Part shown: positions 1 through 9,486 of the stretch, one piece after another
Layout: each line of letters opens with the position of its first letter
Position numbering within the stretch: the first letter of the stretch is position 1
Assembly (NCBI RefSeq): GCF_963677305.1
Contig: NZ_OY781925.1
Span: forward strand, 681,501-745,500
DNA length: 64,000 bases
Origin: an uncultured Holophaga sp.
GTDB taxonomy: Bacteria > Acidobacteriota > Holophagae > Holophagales > Holophagaceae
Reading direction: 5' to 3'
Program-made: the position numbers and the translations under genes
The notes under the pieces: model-generated
The model's input: only the letters and a program-made list of their open reading frames with translations
Told to the model about the DNA's origin: nothing
The model's database searches: none

Positions 1-269
1 AGACGGCGGTGGCGCTCCTGATGGTGGTCGTGGCCGCTCTGGTCTTCGTCGGGATCTTCGTCCGGACTCTTTTCGGCAAGGGTTCGGAGGCCGCCCTGAC
101 CCTTGCCCCGGAGCTCACGGTGGACGGGTTCAATGCCGCCACCCACAACGCCCAGGCCGTCAGCCGGGGGCTCTTCGCCGGATATCTCCTCCCCTTCGAG
201 ATCCTGTCGGTGATCCTCCTGGTGGCCCTGGTGGGTGCGGTGGTCCTGGCCAAAGTGGATAGGAGCTGA
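1..269 (+). CDS. nuoJ: NADH-quinone oxidoreductase subunit J, C-terminal part (partial)
   Basis: This is the 3' end of a gene that begins before the window; the reading frame is open from base 3 to the TGA at 267-269. The visible ~88 residues hold two hydrophobic segments separated by a polar loop, as expected for the end of NuoJ, a membrane-arm subunit of respiratory complex I. The identity rests mainly on position: nuoK follows after 2 bases, then nuoL, nuoM and nuoN, the usual nuo order. A GGAG-type site inside its last codons (261-265) serves nuoK, so the genes are translationally coupled. Confidence 0.85.
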   Translation, partial: TAVALLMVVVAALVFVGIFVRTLFGKGSEAALTLAPELTVDGFNAATHNAQAVSRGLFAGYLLPFEILSVILLVALVGAVVLAKVDRS

Positions 270-271
270 CC

Positions 272-574
272 ATGGTCCCGATGAATCACGTCCTGGTGAT
301 CTCCTTCCTGCTCTTCTGCATCGGGGCGGCGGGGGTGCTCATCCGCCGCAATGTCCTGATCGTCCTGATGTGTGTGGAGCTGATGCTCAACGCCGCCAAC
401 CTGAACCTCATCGCCTTCGCCCGCCACAGTGGCACCGTGGCCGGGCAGGCCTTTGCACTCATGATCATGGGTTTGGCTGCGGCGGAGGTCGCCATCGGCC
501 TTGCCCTGGTGGTGGCCCTCTACCGCAAGAAAGAGACCGTCCAGGTGGACGGGATCAATCTGCTGAAGGGCTAG
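272..574 (+). CDS. nuoK: NADH-quinone oxidoreductase subunit K
   Basis: A 100-residue protein with three membrane helices, the usual size of NuoK (MrpC/MnhC-like) in the membrane arm of complex I. The two conserved membrane glutamates of the family are visible, one in 'CVELMLNAANLN' (about residue 36) and one in 'AAAEVAIGLALV' (about residue 72); in the family they belong to the central proton path. The ATG at 272 sits 6 bases after AGGAG. An in-frame ATG at 281 is possible but has a poorer site. It lies 2 bases after nuoJ and 6 bases before nuoL. Confidence 0.96.
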   Translation: MVPMNHVLVISFLLFCIGAAGVLIRRNVLIVLMCVELMLNAANLNLIAFARHSGTVAGQAFALMIMGLAAAEVAIGLALVVALYRKKETVQVDGINLLKG

Positions 575-580
575 GAGTCT

Positions 581-2830
581 ATGATGCACCTGGAACACGC
601 GGCTGCCGCCGCCACGACGCACCTCTCCTGGCTCTGGCTCATCCCCTTCCTGCCCGCCTTCGGTTTCGTCATCAACGGACTCCGGGGTCTGGTGGCCAGG
701 GCCCGGGGACAGCAGGCCCCCAGCCCCCGCTCCGTGGACATCGTAGCCCTGGGCAGCATGGGCCTTGCTTTCATCCTCACCCTGCTGGCCTTCGGCAGGC
801 TCTTCACCCTGGATCCCCAGGCCCGCTGTCTGGGGCAGAACCTCTGGTCCTGGTTCGAGCTGGGAGGGGCCCATGTCTTCGGGGGGCTCACCCAGACCCG
901 CATGAGCTGGGCCTACCGCTTTGACGCGCTGAGCGGCTGCATGGCCCTGCTGGTCACGGGGGTGGGCTTCCTGATCCACCTCTTCAGCACCGGCTACATG
1001 GGCGAGGAACGCCGGGACGGGCGGTACTACCGATTCATGGGCTACCTGAACCTCTTTGTCTTCAGCATGCTGAATCTGGTCCTGGGCGCCAACATCATGA
1101 TGATGTTCCTGGGCTGGGAGGGGGTGGGCCTCTGTTCCTACCTGCTCATCGGCTTCTACTTCGATCTCAACTCCGCTGCCGTGGCCGGCAAGAAGGCCTT
1201 TGTGGTCAACCGCATCGGCGACTTCGGCTTCATGATCGGCTTTTTCCTGATCTTCATGCTCTACGGCAGCGTGGACTTCGACACCCTCATGGGCATGACC
1301 CGCGATCTCATGGCGCGCCCTGAGATCACGCTCTTCGGGATCACCCATGCCCCCACCTGGTGGTTCAGCCTTGTGGGCTGCTGTCTCTTTGTGGGCGCCT
1401 GCGGCAAGAGCGCCCAGATTCCTCTCTATGTCTGGCTGCCGGACGCCATGGCCGGCCCCACCCCGGTCTCGGCCCTGATCCATGCCGCCACCATGGTGAC
1501 CAGCGGCCTCTACATGATCACCCGGCTGAATTTCATCTATGTGAACGCACCCGTGGCCCTGGCGGTGGTCCTCTTCGTGGGGGCCCTCACGGCCCTGGTG
1601 GCGGCCAGCATGGGCCTGGCCCAGTACGACATCAAGAAGGTCCTGGCCTACTCCACGGTCTCCCAGCTGGGCTACATGTTCATGGGCATGGGGGCCGGGG
1701 CCTTCTCGGCGGGCATGTTCCATGTCTTCACCCACGCCTTCTTCAAGGCAGCCCTCTTCCTGGGTGCCGGGTCGGTCATCGTCGCCTGCCATCACGAGCA
1801 GGACATGCGGAACATGGGCGGGCTGCGGAGGCTCATGCCCTGGACCTATGCCTCCATGGGCATCGCCACCCTGGCCATCTGCGGGATCTTCCCCTTCTCG
1901 GGCTTCTTCTCCAAGGACGAGATCCTCTGGAAGGTCTTCGAGGGCTGGTACAGCGGGGGCCACACCCTGAACCTGGTGGCCTGGATCATGGGCATGCTGG
2001 GGGCCTTCATGACGGCCTTCTACATGACCCGCCTCATGGTCATGACCTTCTTCGGGGAATACCGGGGTGCCGGGGTGGACCCCTACGGCCTCTGCAAGCC
2101 GGTGGAGGGTCACCACCATCAGGCCCATGCGGCCCATGGCCACGACGATCCCGCTGATCATGACGCGGTGGGCGGCCACCACCCCCACGAGGTGCCCTGG
2201 AACATGTGGCTTCCGGTGGCCATCCTTGCCCTGCTGGCCCTGGTGGGGGGCTTCCTCAACATCCCCCACAGCCTCCACTGGATCGGGTCCGGTCACTTCA
2301 GCGAGTGGATCGCCCCCCTCCTCTACCAGTCGCATGCCCTCCACGCCCACCACGGGGCTCCGGCCATCGAATATATCCTCATGGGCTGGGCCACGATCAT
2401 CTGGGCGCCCGGGGCCATGCTCCTGGCCTGGTGGATCTACAAGAGCGATCCCAGCTGGTCCAGGGCCAAGGCCTTCGTGGCCGCCTGGCCCCGTCTCCAT
2501 CGCTGGGTCTACCACCGGTATTTCGTCGACGAGTTCTACGAGGTCGCGATCATTGCGCCCTGCAAGCAGCTGGGCGCCCAGCTCTGGGCCTTCGACGCCT
2601 GGGCTGTGGACGGGTGTGTCAACGGGGCCGCCCGGGTGACCCTGATCTTCAGTCATGTCAGCTACTGGTTCGATGCCAAGGTCGTGGATGGCCTGGTGAA
2701 TCTGGTGGCCTGGATTCTCCAGCAGGGCGGCAGCCTCTTCCGCCGCCTCCAGAGTGGCCGGGTCCAGCACTACGCCTTCGTCATGTTCCTGGGCTTCCTC
2801 GTCATTGCCCTGTGGAAGTTCCTGGCCTGA
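581..2830 (+). CDS. nuoL: NADH-quinone oxidoreductase subunit L
   Basis: A 749-residue antiporter-like membrane subunit, the proton-pumping unit at the far end of complex I. Family hallmarks are the 'FLGWEGVGLCSYLLIGFYF' helix with its conserved Glu, the lysine-bearing 'CGKSAQIPLYVWLPDAMAGPTPVSALIHAATMV' region, and a C-terminal extension of about 200 residues expected for the lateral helix. The protein is longer than E. coli NuoL (613 residues), partly because of a histidine-rich loop at about residues 508-535 with ten His in some thirty residues. It is the third cistron of the nuo run and has a GGAGT site just before ATG 581. Confidence 0.97.
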   Translation: MMHLEHAAAAATTHLSWLWLIPFLPAFGFVINGLRGLVARARGQQAPSPRSVDIVALGSMGLAFILTLLAFGRLFTLDPQARCLGQNLWSWFELGGAHVFGGLTQTRMSWAYRFDALSGCMALLVTGVGFLIHLFSTGYMGEERRDGRYYRFMGYLNLFVFSMLNLVLGANIMMMFLGWEGVGLCSYLLIGFYFDLNSAAVAGKKAFVVNRIGDFGFMIGFFLIFMLYGSVDFDTLMGMTRDLMARPEITLFGITHAPTWWFSLVGCCLFVGACGKSAQIPLYVWLPDAMAGPTPVSALIHAATMVTSGLYMITRLNFIYVNAPVALAVVLFVGALTALVAASMGLAQYDIKKVLAYSTVSQLGYMFMGMGAGAFSAGMFHVFTHAFFKAALFLGAGSVIVACHHEQDMRNMGGLRRLMPWTYASMGIATLAICGIFPFSGFFSKDEILWKVFEGWYSGGHTLNLVAWIMGMLGAFMTAFYMTRLMVMTFFGEYRGAGVDPYGLCKPVEGHHHQAHAAHGHDDPADHDAVGGHHPHEVPWNMWLPVAILALLALVGGFLNIPHSLHWIGSGHFSEWIAPLLYQSHALHAHHGAPAIEYILMGWATIIWAPGAMLLAWWIYKSDPSWSRAKAFVAAWPRLHRWVYHRYFVDEFYEVAIIAPCKQLGAQLWAFDAWAVDGCVNGAARVTLIFSHVSYWFDAKVVDGLVNLVAWILQQGGSLFRRLQSGRVQHYAFVMFLGFLVIALWKFLA

Positions 2831-2864
2831 CCCCCCTTCGCTTCGAATGATCGCTGGAGTTGTT

Positions 2865-4531
<1,667 letters not shown>

Positions 4532-4532
<1 letters not shown>

Positions 4533-5998
4533 TGCCCTTCGCTGAAGGTCTCTGGGTCCACCTGATCCAGGATCTCCCCCTCCTCACCCCGGTCCTCTTC
4601 CTGTGGGCTGTGGGCACCCTCATGCTCTGGCCCCTGGGAACCTGGCTGCTCCGTTCCATGCCCCGGCGTTATTGGGGGTGGGTCAGTGTGGCTGTCCTGG
4701 TCGTCACCCTGGTGCTGGTCCTCCAGGCTCCGGCTGGGGAGGGCTTCTCGGGCATGTTCAAGGTGGATGGCCTGACCCAGGGATTCCAGGTGCTCGCGGT
4801 GCTGGCGGCGGGCCTGACGGTCCTGCTGAGCCAGCCGACCCTGGATGCCACCGGCGAGCAGTCGGTGGAGTACTACGTTCTCATCCTCTTTGCCACCTCG
4901 GGCATGCTGCTCCTGGTGGGGGCCACCGATCTGGTGAGCCTGTATCTGTCCCTGGAGCTGATGGCGCTCTCCATCTACGTGCTGGTGGCCTACTTCCGGG
5001 AACAGGACCGGAGCATCGAGGCCGGGGTCAAATACTTCCTCCTGGGGGCCTTCTCCAGTGGCCTCCTGATCTACGGCATGTCCCTGATCTTCGCCGCCGC
5101 GGGGGGGGGGACCACCAACCTGGCCGTCCTGGGGCAGTCCCTGGCCCTGGCCCCTGCCAACCATGCGTTCCTGGTCTTCACCGGTGTGCTGCTGGTGCTG
5201 GTCGGCTTCGGGTTCAAGGTGGCGGCGGTGCCCTTCCACATGTGGAGCCCTGATGCCTATGAGGGGGCCCCCACCCCGGTGACGGCCTTCATGTCCATGG
5301 CTCCCAAGGCGGCGGCCCTGGCGGCCTTTGTCCGCCTCTTCGCCTCTGTCTTCAATGGCATCCACGGGCTTTGGGAGGCTCCTCTCATGTTCATGGCCGG
5401 GGCCAGCATGGTGCTGGGCAACCTGGCGGCGCTGAAGCAGAAGAGCCTCAAGCGCCTCCTGGCCTACTCGAGCATCGCCCATGTGGGCTACATGCTCCTG
5501 GGTGTGCTCTCGCGGGATGCCCAGGCCGGGGCCCAGGCCATCTGGCTCTACATGCTGACCTACCTGCTCATGCAGACCGGAGCCTTCGCCGTGATCATCC
5601 ACCTGCAGGGGAAGGGGGAGGGTGAGCGCATCGATGACCTCCGGGGCCTGGCCAAGCGGCGTCCGGCCCTGGCTTTCGCCATGCTGGTCTTCATGCTCAG
5701 TCTGGCGGGCATCCCGCCTCTCCTCGGCTTCTTCGCCAAGCTCTACCTCTTCAAGCTGGCCATTGAGCAGGGTTTTGTGGGTCTCACGGTCCTGGCCTTC
5801 CTCACCAGCGTGGTCTCTGCCTACTACTACCTGAACGTGGTGGCGACCATGTACTTCCGGGATGCGCCTGGTGAGGAGCTCCGGCCCATGGGCCCGAGCC
5901 TCGGGGTGGTGGTCTTCGCCACCTGCCTGCTCCTCCTGGTGGGGACCTGCCTGGGTCCCTGGCTCATGAAGTGGACCGCCCAGATCGTCCTGGTCTAG
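4532..5998 (+). CDS. nuoN: NADH-quinone oxidoreductase subunit N
   Basis: A 488-residue membrane subunit of complex I, third of the antiporter-like set. Diagnostic stretches are 'DLVSLYLSLELMALSIYVLVAYFR' (conserved Glu), 'FKVAAVPFHMWSPDAYEGAPTPV' (conserved Lys) and 'KRLLAYSSIAHVGYMLLG'. The length matches the family. The ATG overlaps the nuoM stop by one base. It is the last nuo gene here; 77 non-coding bases separate it from the ATP synthase genes, so a new transcript could start there, but I see no convincing promoter. Confidence 0.97.
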
Positions 5999-6075
5999 GA
6001 AGGTGTCCTTCGGTGCCCTCGGTGTGCGATCCCCGCCCGGGGAGTACACTGGGGGTCCGAACCGCCGGGAGTCCG

Positions 6076-6372
6076 ATGTTCCTGCGTCCCAAACCCAAAG
6101 ATGTAGACCCGAAGGAGCGCTCCATGTGGGGCGACCTGCTCTCCCTGGGCATGGTCTTCCCGCTCTGCATCGTCCTGGGCTACTTCGCCGGGCGCTGGGC
6201 AGGTGGGAAGCTCGGCTACCCCACGGCGGGGATGTGGGTCGGCCTGGTCTGGGGCATCGCCGCGGCCTTCTGGGAGCTCTACAAGGTCACCAAGAAGCTG
6301 GACCGCATGGATGCGGTCCAGGGGAAATCCGATGAAAAGCCCCGTGATCCCCATGACTCCGATCCACGCTGA
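6076..6372 (+). CDS. AtpZ/AtpI-family F0 accessory membrane protein
   Basis: A 98-residue protein with two membrane helices ('MVFPLCIVLGYFAGRWAGG' and 'GMWVGLVWGIAAAFWELYKV') and a charged C-terminus. Helix pattern and position fit the ATPase_gene1/AtpZ family, small proteins encoded at the head of many ATP synthase operons and proposed to help c-ring assembly or Mg2+ supply. The frame is open from 5971, but ATG 6076 has CGGGAG just upstream and gives the family-like N-terminus. The 3' end overlaps the next gene by 41 bases. Confidence 0.8.
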   Translation: MFLRPKPKDVDPKERSMWGDLLSLGMVFPLCIVLGYFAGRWAGGKLGYPTAGMWVGLVWGIAAAFWELYKVTKKLDRMDAVQGKSDEKPRDPHDSDPR

Positions 6373-6754
6373 ACCGGATCCGGGCAGTCTTCACTTGGTG
6401 TGGATCGGACGCTTCCAGGGCGCCCTGCTGGTCCTCGGGACCCTTCTGTGGCTGCTGAAGTCGTGGCGGGCTTCGCTGGTCTTCCTGACCGGAGGGGCGA
6501 TCAGTGTGGGCTTCTGGGCTGTCCACCGTTGGCTGGTCACGCGGATGCTCACGCCCTCGCGCCGCCGACGCTGGTTCTACGCTGTACTTCAATTGGGAAA
6601 GCTGGCATTGATCGGACTGCTGCTGTACGGGATGATGGGGGAATTCCCTGGGGAGACCATCCCCATGGCGTCGGGCATCCTGCTCTTCGTCGCCGGGATT
6701 CTGCTCGAAGCAGTCCGGCTCCTCCTCCACCCCGCTTCGGGGGACGGCAAGTGA
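6332..6754 (+). CDS. atpI: ATP synthase subunit I-like membrane protein
   Basis: A 140-residue protein with about four predicted membrane helices arranged as two hairpins and an Arg-rich loop ('TPSRRRRWFY'). This is the usual look of ATP synthase protein I (AtpI), a non-essential factor for c-ring assembly encoded just before atpB. ATG 6332 lies inside the preceding gene (41-base overlap) after an AGGGG site; the upstream frame to 6203 is the wrong-frame shadow of that gene. No catalytic motif is expected. The gene symbol rests on context more than on sequence identity. Confidence 0.7.
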   Translation: MKSPVIPMTPIHAEPDPGSLHLVWIGRFQGALLVLGTLLWLLKSWRASLVFLTGGAISVGFWAVHRWLVTRMLTPSRRRRWFYAVLQLGKLALIGLLLYGMMGEFPGETIPMASGILLFVAGILLEAVRLLLHPASGDGK

Positions 6755-6780
6755 GACCGGGTCGGTCAAAGGGTTGAACC

Positions 6781-7506
6781 ATGGAACACCACGCATCATA
6801 TCTCTCCTGGCTGCTGACGGAGCTGCTGCACCTGCAGAGGCATGCCTGGGGCAGCTTCGCCCATGGCGAACCGCTCTCCTTCCTGGAGCGCTACGACTAC
6901 CTCTTCGCCGCCGTCCTGGCCATGGTGGTCACCATGATCCTGGTCTCCATCACCAAGCGCCGCAAGGTGCCCGGCCCCTGGCAGCAGACCATGGAGTTCG
7001 TGGTCACCTTCTTCCGGGGGCTCTCCTCCGAGAACATCGACCACCACCCCGAGAAGTACATGCCCCTGATCGGGACTCTGGGCTTCTTCATCCTGCTCAA
7101 CAACTTCTTTGGCCTCACGCCCATGATGCCCTCGGGCACCGCCAACTGGAACGTGACCCTGGGCTGTGCCGTGCTGGTCTTCCTGCACTACAACTACCAG
7201 GGCATGAAGGAGCAGGGCATCGGCAAGTACTGGCTGCACTTCGCCGGTCCCATCTGGTGGCTGTCCTGGCTCATCTTTCCCCTGGAGATCGTCGGCCTGG
7301 TGGCCCGCATCCTCAGCCACTCAATGCGTCTCTTCGGAAATATCGCCGGTGAGCACGTGGTGTCTGCGGTTTTCTTCGTGATGCTGCCGATCTTCCTGCC
7401 GCTGCCCATGATGTTCCTGGGCGTCTTCTTCGGCCTCGTCCAGACCTTCGTGTTCGTCATCCTTACCGCTGTCTACATCGGCGGTGCTGTGGCCCACGAG
7501 CACTGA
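6781..7506 (+). CDS. atpB: ATP synthase F0 subunit a
   Basis: A 241-residue membrane subunit that forms the two proton half-channels against the c-ring. The essential arginine lies in 'LSHSMRLFGNIAGEH' within the long membrane helix, and the last helix 'FGLVQTFVFVILTAVYIGGAV' is typical (GLxQxxVFxxLT-Y). 'GFFILLNNFFGLTPMMPSGTANWN' is the conserved N-terminal block. It lies 26 bases after the atpI-like gene and 72 bases before atpE; only a weak AAGGG ribosome site precedes ATG 6781. Confidence 0.97.
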   Translation: MEHHASYLSWLLTELLHLQRHAWGSFAHGEPLSFLERYDYLFAAVLAMVVTMILVSITKRRKVPGPWQQTMEFVVTFFRGLSSENIDHHPEKYMPLIGTLGFFILLNNFFGLTPMMPSGTANWNVTLGCAVLVFLHYNYQGMKEQGIGKYWLHFAGPIWWLSWLIFPLEIVGLVARILSHSMRLFGNIAGEHVVSAVFFVMLPIFLPLPMMFLGVFFGLVQTFVFVILTAVYIGGAVAHEH

Positions 7507-7578
7507 TCCATCCCGCCAGTCAACTCTGCCGGTCCCGGGATTCCGAACCCCTGTGCCGCCTTCCCTTTGGGGTAAACC

Positions 7579-7890
7579 ATGAAGAAGTTCCTCGTCACCG
7601 CCTTCCTCTTCACCATCGCGGCCTTCGCCTTCGCCCAGGGTGCTCCCGAGGGTGCCGCCGCTGCTGTCGCCTCCAAGGGCTTCTTCGGCGGCCAGCTGGC
7701 CCACATCGCCGTCGGCCTCGCCGCTGCCGGTTGCGGTATCGGTCAGGGTCGTGCCGTGGGCTCCGCCTGTGAGGCCGTTGCCCGCAACCCCCAGGCCGCC
7801 GGCACCATCCGTACCACCATGATCATCGGTCTGGCCCTCATTGAGGCCCTCGTGATCTACGCCCTGGTCTGCGCCTTCGCCCTCAAGTAG
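7579..7890 (+). CDS. atpE: ATP synthase F0 subunit c
   Basis: A 103-residue c-subunit made of two helices, '[22 protein letters not shown]' and '[27 protein letters not shown]', joined by the polar loop 'ARNPQ'. The ion-carrying carboxylate is the Glu of 'LIEALVIY'. Helix 1 has the GQG glutamine and helix 2 the Tyr seen in Na+ enzymes, but the Ser-Thr after the Glu is Ala-Leu here, so proton coupling is more likely (inference). An extra N-terminal '[21 protein letters not shown]' looks like a cleavable signal peptide. A strong terminator follows; atpF/H/A/G/D/C are not adjacent. Confidence 0.96.
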   Translation: MKKFLVTAFLFTIAAFAFAQGAPEGAAAAVASKGFFGGQLAHIAVGLAAAGCGIGQGRAVGSACEAVARNPQAAGTIRTTMIIGLALIEALVIYALVCAFALK

Positions 7891-7909
7891 GGTTGGAGCC
7901 ATTCCAGCG

Positions 7910-7934
7910 AAAGGGCGCCCATGGCGCCCTTTTT
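7910..7934 (+). terminator. Rho-independent terminator after atpE
   Basis: A perfect 10-bp stem (AAAGGGCGCC at 7910-7919 with GGCGCCCTTT at 7923-7932) closes a 3-base loop and runs into five T residues (7930-7934). It lies 20 bases after the atpE stop and marks the end of the F0 gene group. Confidence 0.9.
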
Positions 7935-7939
7935 CATAT

Positions 7940-7968
7940 TTGGGTCCAGAGGGGATCCGGCCGATAAT
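7940..7968 (+). promoter_or_regulatory. Candidate sigma-70 promoter of the RelA-like/STAS/phosphatase operon
   Basis: TTGGGT (7940-7945) and GATAAT (7963-7968) are separated by 17 bases and directly follow the atpE terminator. The -10 matches consensus at five of six positions, the -35 only at three. Transcription would begin near 7975, only a few bases before ATG 7978, which would give a nearly leaderless message; no good ribosome site is seen before that ATG. Prediction only. Confidence 0.4.
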
Positions 7969-7977
7969 GGGTTGACC

Positions 7978-9153
7978 ATGCTCCGCGTCCCCTACGCCCC
8001 CCTACCGCTGCACATCGCCCGGGCCTTCCTGGGCGGGCGCTCTTTCATTGATCAGGAGACGCTCCACATCCCGGACCTGGCCCAGGCCCATGACTTCACC
8101 ATGCAGTACGGCTACGACCTGGCCATTCCCCATCACCGGGAGCATGTGGTCAAGATCTTCGAGGATGCCCTGGGTTTCATCGAAGAGGTGATCCTGGAAG
8201 GGGTGGATCTCCAGATCCCGCCCGAATTCCACGAGATCCAGGATCCGGCCGAGCTCCTGGTCTGGGCTTCCCAGCGTCCCCGGGATCTCCGGGCCAAGTG
8301 GGCCTGTGCCATCCTACGGGTCATGCACACGCTGGTGCATGTGGACAACAATCTCCACCTGCGCTTCCTGCCCGAGATCCAGCAGCAGGTCTTCGATCGC
8401 TACGAACACTACCTGGTCCCGGGAGCCAATGGCACCTGGAAGCTCAAAGGGCAATACGAAGTGCCTCTGCTGGCCTTCCACCGGAAGGAGAGCAAGGACA
8501 GGATCTCCATGCTGCTCAAACTCCTGCACAAGCCGGAGAATGTGGCGGAGACGGTCTATGACCTGCTGGGTCTGCGCTTCGTGGCTGAGGATCTGGTGGG
8601 CTGCCTGCTGGTCATCCGCTTCCTGCTTGACCACCACATCGTCATGCCCCACCACCTGAAGGTGGGGCGCACGCGGAACCTCATGGTCGATCTGACTGCC
8701 CTGGACCGCTGGCTCGCCAAGATGCCGCCGGCCTTCGAGCTGGAGACCCTCGGTCCAGAGGAGCGGAGCCGGATTTCCGAGTCGCTCACCCTGAAGAAGG
8801 GGCGTCCCGCTGCCAACCCCTTCTCTGCCAGCAGCTATTCGGCTCTCCAGTTCACCACCACCACGCTGATCCGCCTGCACGGACCGGCCGTCTCCGCTCT
8901 GGAACGGGTCCAGGCGCGACTCCAGGGGATGGGGCGTCCGGAAATCGGTGATCTCCTGCGCATTCCCGAGTTGATCCAGGAGCAGGAGGAGTATACTTTC
9001 TTCTTCGCACACGAAGTTCAAATCATGGAAAGGACCGGGTTCGAGGAAATAGCTTCAGGGCCAGCCTCCCATGCAGAGTACAAGCGGAGACAGCGCGAGG
9101 CTGCCAGAAACCGAGTGTTGCAAGGCATCATGACGCAGGAGGGCTCATGCTGA
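7978..9153 (+). CDS. Divergent RelA/SpoT-type nucleotidyltransferase-like protein
   Basis: A 391-residue protein without membrane segments. From about residue 168 it follows the RelA/SpoT synthetase pattern: 'RKESKDRISMLLKLLHKP' (like RxKxxxSxxxKMxxK), 'VYDLLGLRFV' (like IxDxxGxRI), 'SSYSALQFTTTT' (like the NxYxSLHT G-loop, with Gln where His is usual), and near the C-terminus 'HEVQI...EEIASGPASHAEYKRRQ' (like EVQIRT...AAHWxYK). No HD hydrolase domain is visible; the N-terminal third is unrecognised. ATG 7978 is chosen because the earlier ATG 7921 lies inside the atpE terminator. It overlaps the STAS gene by 7 bases. (p)ppGpp synthesis is inference; it may bind nucleotides only. Confidence 0.6.
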   Translation: MLRVPYAPLPLHIARAFLGGRSFIDQETLHIPDLAQAHDFTMQYGYDLAIPHHREHVVKIFEDALGFIEEVILEGVDLQIPPEFHEIQDPAELLVWASQRPRDLRAKWACAILRVMHTLVHVDNNLHLRFLPEIQQQVFDRYEHYLVPGANGTWKLKGQYEVPLLAFHRKESKDRISMLLKLLHKPENVAETVYDLLGLRFVAEDLVGCLLVIRFLLDHHIVMPHHLKVGRTRNLMVDLTALDRWLAKMPPAFELETLGPEERSRISESLTLKKGRPAANPFSASSYSALQFTTTTLIRLHGPAVSALERVQARLQGMGRPEIGDLLRIPELIQEQEEYTFFFAHEVQIMERTGFEEIASGPASHAEYKRRQREAARNRVLQGIMTQEGSC

Positions 9154-9485
9154 ACATCCAGACCCGCCAGGAAGGCAATGCCTCGGTGGTCACCATTCAG
9201 GGGAAGGTCAATTTCGAGGTCACGGCCCAGTTGAGGGACGTGATCCGGGATACCGTGACCACCATGCTGCCGAAGCTGCTGGTGATCAACCTGGAAGGTG
9301 TCAGCTTCATCGACTCTTCGGGTCTGGGCCTCCTGGTCGCCGCCCGGAACAGCGTCGACAAGAACAGTGGCAAGCTCCACCTCTGCGGCCTCCCCCCTCA
9401 GGTCAAGAAGACCTTCGACCAGACCAACCTGACGAACTACTTCTCCATCTTCGCCACCGAACAGGACGCCCTCCGCGGGGCCTGA
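9147..9485 (+). CDS. STAS-domain anti-sigma factor antagonist
   Basis: A 112-residue single STAS domain of the SpoIIAA/RsbV type. The phosphorylation loop 'FIDSSGLGLLVAARN' (around residues 53-67) carries the conserved serine that partner-switching kinases modify. In this family the unphosphorylated form releases a sigma factor from its anti-sigma kinase. It overlaps the RelA-like gene by 7 bases and is followed after one base by a REC-PP2C phosphatase, the enzyme type that dephosphorylates such proteins. No RsbW-type kinase is encoded in this group. Confidence 0.92.
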   Translation: MLNIQTRQEGNASVVTIQGKVNFEVTAQLRDVIRDTVTTMLPKLLVINLEGVSFIDSSGLGLLVAARNSVDKNSGKLHLCGLPPQVKKTFDQTNLTNYFSIFATEQDALRGA

Positions 9486-9486
9486 C

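Noticed and set aside
7579..7890. Na+-specific c-subunit
   Set aside because: The helix-1 Gln and helix-2 Tyr of Na+ enzymes are present, but the Ser-Thr following the carboxylate is Ala-Leu, which favours H+.
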